Origin: Chrysaora quinquecirrha | Taxonomy: Eukaryota > Cnidaria > Scyphozoa > Semaeostomeae > Pelagiidae | NCBI GenBank assembly: GCA_014526335.1 | Contig: JACTAT010000009.1 | Coordinates: forward strand, 2,180,446-2,244,445 | Reading direction: 5' to 3' | DNA: 64,000 bases | Shown: positions 44,577 through 53,307 of the stretch, in pieces | Layout: each line of letters starts with the position of its first letter | Position numbering within the stretch: the stretch's first letter is position 1 | Program-made: the position numbers and the translations under genes | The notes under the pieces: model-generated | Told to the model about the DNA's origin: nothing | Databases searched by the model: none | What the model saw: the letters and a program-made list of their open reading frames with translations, nothing else

Positions 44577-44631
44577 TTCTGTTGCAATTTGTCCGAGGTT
44601 TGGGCTTTTTTTTCCGTAATTTGACTAGACT
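44577..44631. repeat. Right two-block terminal inverted repeat
   Basis: Inner block 44577-44599 and outer block 44622-44631 are exact inverses of the left end. Confidence 0.9.
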
Positions 44632-44636
44632 ATTTT

Positions 44637-46027
44637 CTCAATTTTTTAAACTGATTTTTCAGACTAGAAATGCCAGACAAAGTGGGCAGTAGTAATTAAA
44701 ATTGGAGAGTACAAAACTTTTTACTAACGCCTCTTTAGCCTTCACTCCTATGTACGAATTTAGTCTTTTTAGAGCATTCAGTTGACCCGCAGCTTTTCTA
44801 CACAGGTCGGAAATGTGCTAAAACAAAAGTTATCAAAAACAAACAACAACAAGGAAACTGTCCCGCGGAGACGAACAAGGAAGCCCGAAGCATTGCCACT
44901 TGGCAATCAATCGGCAATCAATTTATTTCTGCACGGAGTTTCCAGTTCTGTAGGTGAGTTTAACTTTTTTGTTTTCAGTTTCAAATTTCTGTTACAAGTA
45001 GCTGGCTTACCTATACTAGTAATTAAGACTTATTAGTTATTTAGATATTGTCAGCTGTAAGTTTTTACCGTATACCTGCTAGCACGGACTGTCAACCAGT
45101 AGGGGCCTAGGCATTATTATAATGCCCATTTCCGAGAACAAAATTGATTATTTTGAACACAAATATTGTTGGCAATCTTTGCTTTTTGTCTTTAGTGCCT
45201 TGTCATCAGAGTGGTTAGGGTTTTAAGTGAAAAACCAAGAATTAAAGATCAGGTCATCCATCAAAAAGGTTCAGGATTCATAAAGTTAGGCCTATTCATA
45301 AAAGAGGTGATTTTTACCAACAAAAAGAATGCTTTATTTTGTCATTACTTGATACAGTAGCATTAGATACATGGTCAAAAAGCTAACAAGATATTAAATC
45401 TAAAATTACAATTAAAACTACAAGTTCAAGAGGCTAGGTCTTATTTAACGAGTGCACATTAATAAATAAATGTCTTACTCTTGGATGAGGGAGTAATTTG
45501 ACCCTGGGGAATACAGTATATTTTAAGTACTGAGGGCATGCTGCCCATGAGGGTATAGTTTTTCATGATTTTGTATAAATTTGGGTCTTAATTATCTGAA
45601 AATTAGTATAAATAAGGTATCAATTTCTTGAAAATTAGTTTCCATCTTTTACTTGTTTTAACTGTTCTTGATGAAGTTTGCTTATAATTGACTATATCTA
45701 AACATATAATGTAGTGAATGAGTTAATATTTTCCTTTAATCATGGGTATATATTTTTAGGAATTTGGTATAAATATGCAGAGGCATTTTTTTCTTGGGTT
45801 GCACATTCCTATCTGAAACATAGTCAAGTACCCCCTGGGGTAATTTGAGGGGTATGAATTGGAAGATTTACAGCAATCAGTGTTTGGCAAAAGTGAATGA
45901 AGTTTTGAATGGGTTTGCTGTTAGTATGCATTTCTTGTGTTCTGTAACTCAAAAAGTATGCAAAAAACTGACAACATACAATTCTAAAAGCTTTTGCTGA
46001 ATGGGTTGAATGTACTAGGTTCTGTTT
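44637..46027. other. Non-coding; dispersed repeat shared with 7.3 kb
   Basis: 44934-45056 matches 7345-7490 in the same orientation. The ORF at 44782-45036 reads RRRTRKPEALPLGNQSAINL then ...SSSVG at a GTGAGT donor-like site. The other copy has a degraded equivalent (ETEALALRDHL). This may be an exon end of a repeated gene. Nothing else is recognised to 46027. Confidence 0.4.
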
Positions 46028-46035
46028 CCCACATT

Positions 46036-46425
46036 CAGGGTCTTCCCTACATTGGGGGTATTAGGGGTGCAACACCCCCCTGGAAAAAGGACCAGTCGGC
46101 AAAGTTTGAGGTTTTGTACCACTCAAGGACCATAAGAATTCCATATGAATTCCACGATAGAGTTTAAAGAAAATTGAATTTTAAGAGTTCCAAAAGGGCC
46201 GTTAGAGCGATTCTAGCTTTAGGTTTCTCCAAAATTTTTTGGGGGGGCATGCCCCCAGACCCCTCGTTCTACCAAAATGCCTGTTTTAATCGTGCCCATC
46301 AAAATTCAAATACCCTCCTAAGCCCAATTAATGATGCATAGAAAGGTGTTTTCAGTTGTACTCCAGTCGGCAAATGGAGACGGTCACACCCCCCCCCCTT
46401 TAAAACTTTTGTTGGGACGGCCCTT
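46036..46425. mobile_element. hAT-like MITE
   Basis: Left CAGGGTCTTCCC; the right end read inverted is AAGGGCCGTCCC. The flanks CCCACATT (46028-46035) and GCCACATT (46426-46433) match at 7 of 8 positions. Inside is the G/C hairpin phrase TTGGGGGGGCATGCCCCCAG typical of such repeats. No coding capacity. Confidence 0.6.
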
Positions 46426-46439
46426 GCCACATTGGTAAC

Positions 46440-46975
46440 TGCTGACAAATTCCATGAAGCTTCCAACCATGACCACGATTCCAGATAAAATACTCATCAT
46501 GAATATACTTAGACCAAACACCAAGTGCCCTCAAACCAATTCCTTTCCAAATCAGCCATAGAAGAATTACCATACACTGGAGCAAACTTAGTACCAATTG
46601 CCATCTGCCTATATATGATCAAACTCAAAATTTTCTAAAGCAACTTTAGCCACACTAGCAAACCTGTAGATAGGATTCCGCCAACTGTCAAATGCATGCT
46701 GCCTTGCCTCCAACCCTCTCACGGAGATGCTTAAGGTCACAACATATTCCACCAAGCACTGACAGCGTATAATTTGTGTCCTTAACATATGATAATGATC
46801 TAAAACTCTATGCATGCTTTGTTGTACCACCACAGGAATTGAAATGACTGGACTCTACACTACACAGAGTCAGGTTTCTTGGACAACAAATAAAAATGAC
46901 CTAATCTTGGTATTCTTGACACTTTCCAGATAACTTTTTATAAACAAAATAAGTTATGTGCATGGCATTTCCATC
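46440..46975. other. Unassigned segment
   Basis: The minus-strand ORFs at 46400-46833 have an unusual density of codons for aromatic residues and Cys but no recognised domain. Confidence 0.3.
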
Positions 46976-47234
46976 CAGGGTCATCTCCAAAGGGGAGTAC
47001 AGGGGGGGCTGTACCAGTCCAATGATGGAAACATTGGCACAAGGAAGGTTTTGTCGAGAAATGATGGCATATGGAGATTTGGCTTTTTTCTTGTTCCGTG
47101 TTTTTCAAAAAAATAGGTAAAAGTGCGGTTACAATAATAGCTAAAACGAGAAATATTATAATTGAAAGCCACTCCCTTCTGTCAAAAAATTTCTAACTCT
47201 GTGCCCCCGTAAATTTTTTGTTGCACCGCCCCTG
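46976..47234. mobile_element. Possible hAT-like MITE, TSD unclear
   Basis: CAGGGTCATCTCC at the left and the inverted right end CAGGGGCGGTGCAAC are hAT-style ends. The flanks TTTCCATC and TTTACTAA share only part of an 8-bp duplication, so the call is tentative. Confidence 0.4.
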
Positions 47235-48399
47235 TTTACTAAGCCATCAGTATCAATTTTTCTCCCTCCTGTTGACTGACTGACTCACTGGCTGAAGAGT
47301 TTCTTCTGTGAAATGAGTTTTAGGGTGCACAGAAGTTAAATAGCGATAGATATGCATCTTAATAGATTACACAAAACATAACCCTTCCTTGAATTGTGTA
47401 GCTTGATAATTAAAGATGGCTATATTGAACAATTAGGTTGGATTTAAAACAAAGACCATAATCGTTAGAAAGAAAATAGAGACCACAGTCTAGCAAATGC
47501 TGATTTGGACAGCTTCATTTGATCGATTTGTAATTAATTTGCGTTCTACTTTTGACCCAACTTTATTTCGTTCTTTCTCTTAATTTCTGAAAATATATTC
47601 CTGATAATCTCAAATCTTTCTCTAATGTTTTAAATGTTTAATCTTTTTGTTCTTTTTTATTTTTCTTCAAAATTTTTTTAATTGATATTCTATTGATATC
47701 AATAAATTGTCTTGTTATGCAACTTCTTTCATCATATTTGCTGAATGTAATCATTTTCAATTGTTGCCATCTTTATCATCTCCTATTGAAATTGTTCATT
47801 CTCCATTCATTCAGCTGCAAGTGTTTCATTTATATCAGATCATTCAATGCTCTGCTGCATCTCGTTATGCTACTTTTGTCTTCACATCTGTTTTCTCCTT
47901 TATTGGGCATCACTTAGCTGTTTCGTTACACAAGCTATTAGGTTGTCTTAGGTCATCCATACCCTAAAGCAGACCTCATTGGTGGCTGTGCTGCTGTTTC
48001 CATTTTGAATAGATTGAATTTTCTATCATTTCTGAAATTAACTTAAAAAAACCACTACAAATTTGAAGCGACAAAACATTATTCCATCTTTCAACAAGTA
48101 TCCCTAGATGAGTATATATTTCTTTTAACAAAAATGCTATTTCTACTGGGGTCTGAATTGACAAACTATTACAACGAATGACGTGTTGTTCATATTAAAT
48201 CTAACCTAAGAGCTGCTGATGAAGAGTAACCAATTTATTAAAGCTGTATTGTCCTGAAACAAAATCGAATGGCAAATGAAAGAGTGATGAGAGGGAAAAA
48301 CTCGATGACGAAAACCCAAAGGAGACATACAAAAAACATATATATGCAAAAATAATACTATATAGAAAATAATGATAATAATAATCAGAAATTTAGAGT
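47235..48399. other. AT-rich non-coding stretch
   Basis: No gene or element recognised. ORFs at 47693-48164 are low in information. Confidence 0.45.
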
Positions 48400-49340
48400 A
48401 AGATTAGTATCATGAAGTTGAGCATTAGCATAAGGTTCACGCTAATTAATGTAGGGAGCGGCCAGGTCCAAAACGCGGAATCCGCGGAACTCGCGGAATT
48501 TATTTTCCGCGTGATAGAGTTCCGCGTTTTGTCCTCACGGTATAGGGCGAAAAACCAAAACGCGGAACTCGCGGAACTGCTATGAAAATGGTTTTAAATC
48601 ACTTATTTACCAAACAAAACCGTCCAAATATTACTTTTTCTATTTCATTTTACTTTTCTAAGCATTCTCTCACTCAAATTGCTGTTATCAACGACATTAC
48701 AAGCATGGGCCTAAATCATGACTAGGCCCTAAATCATAACAACGCCCTGGAAGGTGGCTTCTGCTTTCAAAGTGTAAATTCAGTAATAATTCGTTCGTTT
48801 TTCAATGGAACACCAGTCTTGGTAATGGAAAATGTTGTACAAAGTGATTTTCAAGCTAATTAAGCGAGTTCCGCGAAATCGAGTTCCGCGTTTTGTCCCC
48901 ACGGTATAGGGCGAAAAACCAAAACGCGGAACTCGCGGAACTGCTATGAAAATGGTTTTAAATCACTTATTTACCCAACAAAACCGTCCGAATATGACTT
49001 TTTCTATTTCATTTTACTTTTTAAGCATTCTCTCACTCAAATTGCTGTTATCAACGACATTACAAGCATGGGCCTAAATCATTACTAGGCCCTAAATCAT
49101 AACAACGCCCTGGAAGGTGGTTTCTACTTTCTAAAGTGAAAATTCAGTGATAATTCGTTCGCTTTTCAATGAAACGCCAATCTTGGTAATCGAATATGTT
49201 GTACAAAGTGATTTTCAAGCTAATCAAGCGAGTTCCGCGAAATCGAGTTCCGCGTTTTGTCCCTACGGTATAGGGCGAATAAGATTAGTATCATAAAGTT
49301 GAGCATTAGCATAAGGTTTACGCTAATTAATGTGTGGAGC
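48400..49340. repeat. Tandem MITE array (63 + 340 + 340 bp) flanked by a 60-bp direct repeat
   Basis: Three elements with inverted ends CAAAACGCGGAACTCGCGGA / TCCGCGTTTTG lie at 48469-48531 (63 bp), 48556-48895 (340 bp) and 48920-49259 (340 bp). Each is followed by a near-identical 24-bp spacer (TCCCCACGGTATAGGGCGAA plus AAAC). The two 340-bp copies are closely similar, and the 63-bp copy is an internal-deletion form. The whole block is bracketed by a 60-bp direct repeat beginning AAGATTAGTATCATGAAGTT (48400-48459 and 49281-49340). Confidence 0.88.
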
Positions 49341-49900
49341 CTCCTTGATTTCAAGCTGATAGCGCTTTATACAGAGTCTAGGATCTTGAAACAGCTCTAA
49401 CTGGAAGAAATGCAACTGGATTCTGAGACCTGCAAATGCTTGTAAATATGAGAGGTCTTATCCCTAGAAAGATATTCCCGAACACGAGTAGATGGAATTA
49501 GATCCCGCACAAGTAAATTGATAAACAACTCGCGAACGAAGTGATTTTAAGATAACAGAACAGAAAACATATTACTTACTTTATACATTACTTACTTTAT
49601 ACACTAACCAGATATTCAGATTAGAGCAATAGTTCCTATGTGTAGACTAAATCCTACGTTCATCAAAAGCAGATATATTTAAATAGGGTAATTTGAAATG
49701 GAGAATGATAGTCCGTTTATGTCGCACTTTTTTCAAACTTCTGTTAATCAGTGGTTACGATAGTGCTCCTTTGACTGAAACGTATTTGAGAAACAGCTGT
49801 TATGAAACTTATAGACTTTTAAAGCTAAAAAGCAAGATGTATGACTAAAAAGGTCAAGATGAAATAAATAATTCTGTTATTTCCATGCTTAAGGTAAAGA
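49341..49900. other. Upstream region of the 868-codon ORF
   Basis: AT-rich; no promoter element can be defended. An AAG|GTAAAG donor-like sequence sits just before the ATG, but no acceptor or exon is evident. Confidence 0.35.
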
Positions 49901-52507
49901 ATGGATGGAACAACATTCAGCGGATCCGCTCCTATTCCAACAACAAATGTTTCCTTCCCAACTGAGAAGATCAATGAAGTAGAAAATTGTTCATTAAATC
50001 TGCTAAATTTGCGTGGAAGGAAACTCCTTGCTATAGCTGAAAATGTCCTTTCGAAAGAACTTTGTTCAAAAATAATTTCATTGGTTGAAGAAGCACATCC
50101 ATTGTCAGTAATTGACAAATCCACAGCACATTTGAAGTCCAAATTTCAATATTGCATAGAGGACAGTGAATTTTCAATGAAAATCTGGGAAAGATTGAAG
50201 CCACTTGTTGAAAATCTGCTTCAAACTACAAAAGTAACTACACAACCACTAGGATTCGATGTCAGAAGGGGTGAATGGACTTTTCATGGCCTAAGTGAAA
50301 TTTTTACAATAAGCAAGCTGATGCCGATTGAAAGTAAAACATTCGCTGTGCAACGAGATGCTCAATATTGCCCAAACAATGATAAAAGATCGCTTTTATC
50401 TGTAGTTATTTATTTGAATGATGATTTTGAAGGTTTTGGCCATAATTTCTACTTTCAAAAGCATGCTGATGATGGATCTATTGGGAAAGCAATTTCAAGT
50501 GGCATAACATTGAAAGAAGAGGTTGATATTGCTGGAGGGCTTGGGAATGGATACGATGTTTTCAATGTTGTCTCTTCGGCTGGAAATGCCGTTTTATACA
50601 GTCACGACATTTTGTATCATTCAACTAAATTTCAAAATAATCCAAAATGGATTCTGAAAACGAATTTGATAGTTTCTCGTAGAATTGATGTATATGGTGG
50701 CGGTTTGGTCGATGGAGAAAGAGATGATTTTGCTAAATGCATTGAATACTTCAGAATGGGTCTGTTATTTGAAGCTAAGGGACTTGAAGAACAAGCTGCT
50801 GACTGTTACGAAAAGGCATTGTCTCTGAGATATTCGTATCCAAGGAATCTTCTAGAAAAAGAAGCTGTTGATGAATATGCGCATGGCATGTTTGCCACCA
50901 GCTGCTTCCCACACATCATCTGGTATTCCATTTTCGATTTCCTAAGCGGCAAAGATATTGAAAATGTAGTGAAAGCCTTCAATGATTTGTTTAGTTTGCA
51001 ACGTTCTTGGGAATTGCAGCGCTTTCGCAAGACTAATCAAACAGGTAAACTTCAGTTGCCATTTATTCCAGCTGTTGAAACAGAGTCAGGTATCATCACT
51101 CGTTTTAAATTTTCAGATGCCTTTTATTTTCATGAAAACATTGAGGCCTGTATTCGTGTTGCTGCCATGTATTCTTCATGCTTGCTTGGGCACAAAAATG
51201 CGAAGGAAATCGAATTTGTACGATTTAACCCAGAGACAAATCAGGTGTACGGTTTAGCACTAGAGTCATTGTTAAGAGATACATTTTTAGATCGTTCCTT
51301 TTACGGGTCAATTTTTGCTGTAAACAAGAACGACTCGGAAGAAGGAAAAAGCTTTTCAGAGAAACTTCATGCCTCCGTTGACCGCTCATACATGTTATTG
51401 CGACACAACAGCCAATTTACTGGTATTTCACTAAGCGATAGAATGACTGTTAAAATAAACTTGCCTCAAGTCACAGATGATGAGATTGCAACAGCTATTA
51501 AAGAAAGGGAGCGTGAGCAATGGATGCTGAAAGATAATAATATATATAAAATGACGCCCGAAAAAAAAGGTAAAGATCGTACTTCTTACCGTAAAGAGTC
51601 AATTTTGTATCAGTTGAAATGGAATCTTACCAACAAACAAGTGGTAAGATATCCTGTCGTGATTGACCACGAGGGTTGTATTTCAAGAAAAATGTGGAGT
51701 TTCCCTGTAATGATTAAAGATTTCCTGAGGTATCACAAATGGGAATCATTATGTTTTGCATATGAGGGATACAATTTAGAATGGCTGCAAAGTCATTTAT
51801 TATGGGAGAACAAGATCATCTTGTACCTTAGTTTCTGTTACTGGTATGATTGTGATGATTTTGTGAATGTGAAAGAATTGGGTGATTATTCAAGTGCAAA
51901 GGAGCTTTATACCAAATGTTTAATTGATGTCTGCGACCAAAAAGCTGGTATGTCTACTGCTGTAGTCTCTATCAGTAGCAGACCCTTGACAGTTGTTGAA
52001 GGCGTGATTCATTTTGGTAGTCTTCCATTTGAACACAGATCGGAACCCTTCAGCAATAAGGAAATTATCTCTTCAATCAAATCCGAGTGCTACAATCATC
52101 TTGTTTTTGACTTCAATAGTCATTTCATGCAAGTCAAAAGAATGGAAACAACTAAGGATGATCCAAAGTTCACTACAAGAGAACACGACTGTATATTTTA
52201 CAACTCAATATTCGAGTCTTTTCGAAAAGCTGAACTAATTGGATTATCTAACGTTTTTGATTATGTGGTTGAAATGAACCCATATAACGCAACGAGCCAC
52301 AAACAACGCTGGTCAGGCAGACCCTCAGTGTCTGTTGAATTTGATGACCCTTACGAGAGTGGCACCGTTCTTGATTTTGAACTTCAAGGTTGTTTTAGCT
52401 TGCAAGATTTTTCAACTATAAACCATATACATGTTATCGGAGGCACCGACACTGCAACACAGGAAGTACGTCTTTGGGCTGTCTACGGTGGTATCGTAGC
52501 GGTCTGA
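49901..52507 (+). CDS. Large protein with degenerate 2OG-Fe(II) oxygenase fold, TPR-like and F-box-like segments
   Basis: An intronless 868-codon ORF from ATG 49901. Residues about 140-261 match the prolyl-4-hydroxylase-like 2-oxoglutarate oxygenase fold: FAVQRDAQY (148-156), RSLLSVVIYLNDDFEGFGHN (163-182), GNAVLYSHDILYHSTKF (228-244) and PKWILKTNLIVSRR. Family members bind iron by H.D...H. Here Asp153 and His240 are present, but the first His is Gln151, so hydroxylase activity is doubtful. Residues about 283-312 (YFRMGLLFEAKGLEEQAADC, then YEKALSL) fit a TPR repeat. CFPHIIWYSIFDFLSGKDIE (about 337-356) resembles an F-box. The remaining 500 residues are unrecognised. There is no signal peptide or membrane segment, so a cytosolic or nuclear site is likely. 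It may be a host gene, a retrocopy or a transposon passenger. Confidence 0.8.
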   Translation: MDGTTFSGSAPIPTTNVSFPTEKINEVENCSLNLLNLRGRKLLAIAENVLSKELCSKIISLVEEAHPLSVIDKSTAHLKSKFQYCIEDSEFSMKIWERLKPLVENLLQTTKVTTQPLGFDVRRGEWTFHGLSEIFTISKLMPIESKTFAVQRDAQYCPNNDKRSLLSVVIYLNDDFEGFGHNFYFQKHADDGSIGKAISSGITLKEEVDIAGGLGNGYDVFNVVSSAGNAVLYSHDILYHSTKFQNNPKWILKTNLIVSRRIDVYGGGLVDGERDDFAKCIEYFRMGLLFEAKGLEEQAADCYEKALSLRYSYPRNLLEKEAVDEYAHGMFATSCFPHIIWYSIFDFLSGKDIENVVKAFNDLFSLQRSWELQRFRKTNQTGKLQLPFIPAVETESGIITRFKFSDAFYFHENIEACIRVAAMYSSCLLGHKNAKEIEFVRFNPETNQVYGLALESLLRDTFLDRSFYGSIFAVNKNDSEEGKSFSEKLHASVDRSYMLLRHNSQFTGISLSDRMTVKINLPQVTDDEIATAIKEREREQWMLKDNNIYKMTPEKKGKDRTSYRKESILYQLKWNLTNKQVVRYPVVIDHEGCISRKMWSFPVMIKDFLRYHKWESLCFAYEGYNLEWLQSHLLWENKIILYLSFCYWYDCDDFVNVKELGDYSSAKELYTKCLIDVCDQKAGMSTAVVSISSRPLTVVEGVIHFGSLPFEHRSEPFSNKEIISSIKSECYNHLVFDFNSHFMQVKRMETTKDDPKFTTREHDCIFYNSIFESFRKAELIGLSNVFDYVVEMNPYNATSHKQRWSGRPSVSVEFDDPYESGTVLDFELQGCFSLQDFSTINHIHVIGGTDTATQEVRLWAVYGGIVAV

Positions 52508-52779
52508 AAGCTATTACTCCTTCTTGGTGTATTCTCTAATCTGAAAGAAAACTCTGATCGATCTGAAAACGAGTTGCTATGCACGCTTCTAGAATGTTTT
52601 CATTATTTTTAATGTTGCTTGCGATATCTTTAGCGAACATTTACAACCGGAAGAGAATTTTAATTACATTAAATTTAATGAGAGAGATTTATACTTTTGT
52701 AAATGGTTAAATTTTGACAAAAAATGTCATTCTAGCAGCTATAAACCCCATAAACTGATTAAACATAAAACCAAGCAGG
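52508..52779. other. 3' flank of the 868-codon ORF
   Basis: Contains ATTAAA-type sequences near 52669 but no canonical AATAAA close to the stop. Confidence 0.35.
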
Positions 52780-53307
52780 AACACCGCGACGCAAAAAACA
52801 AAAGATAAACTATAGTTTCGAATTAAAGTATTTTTTTTAAACTAATATTTCGGGCTTCTTCAGAGTGTGATAGAATCGAAAATTTTTTAACAGTATATAC
52901 AAGCAATTATTTTGAATTATGGTTGGTGAAGTCTGATTGGTGGTATGTTTGATGTGCATGTTGTCGTAGTGAGGATGTGAATAATGATAACAATAATAAC
53001 GGTGAAATGATAAGAAAATTAATAATTGTAGAAAATTGTTTTATTAATGAGAAAAGAAAAAATAATCTCCTTATTTATTATAATAGTTATAAGGGTAAAA
53101 GTAGTTAGGTATTGGGAAGAAGAGGTTGGAGTGGGTTAGCGGTCAGTGGTCCTGTTTAGTCCGTTAGGTGCGAGAGTGTTAGCTAGGCCAATGAAATATT
53201 GTTCTTTGGCTCTTCTAACACTCTCCCGTTTGTTATGTAGTTGTAGGATGGGTAGAATTTGTAGGTCGTCAACTGTGATTAAACATAGTTGCATAGTTTC
53301 AAAGTTG
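52780..53307 (-). mobile_element. Penelope-like element, truncated 3' end
   Basis: The minus-strand frame to a TAA at 53136-53138 reads FETMQLCLITVDDLQILPI, then LHNKRESVRRAKEQYFIGLA and NTLAPNGLN. The ..RE..R...E.Y.I..L.TL.P.GLN tail is characteristic of the GIY-YIG endonuclease end of Penelope-like retroelements, and it starts about 170 bp upstream on that strand. The following untranslated tail contains the TTTCGGGCTTCTTCAGAG phrase (52849-52866) resembling Penelope-like terminal sequence. Catalytic GIY-YIG residues and the reverse transcriptase are missing, so the copy is 5' truncated. Confidence 0.65.

Larger units (their letters stand above)
39493..44631 (+). mobile_element. Candidate new DNA transposon: zinc / PIN-like / CXC type, 5-bp TSD
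   Basis: The ends AGTCTAGTCA (39493-39502) and TGACTAGACT (44622-44631) are perfect inverted repeats. A second perfect inverted block of 23 bp (ACCTCGGACAAATTGCAACA plus GAA) lies at 39516-39538 and 44577-44599. The flanks are the perfect 5-bp duplication ATTTT (39488-39492, 44632-44636). The 5,139-bp interior is filled by one plus-strand gene (39777-44250). Subterminal CTGCGGAGG motifs occur at 39669 (plus), 44284 and 44447 (inverted). TIRs, TSD and a single large gene define a DNA transposon. The protein does not match the usual superfamilies as I know them. Confidence 0.85.

Noticed and set aside
39516..44599. Element ends placed at the inner 23-bp inverted repeat
   Set aside because: No target duplication fits there, whereas the outer AGTCTAGTCA pair gives an exact 5-bp ATTTT duplication.
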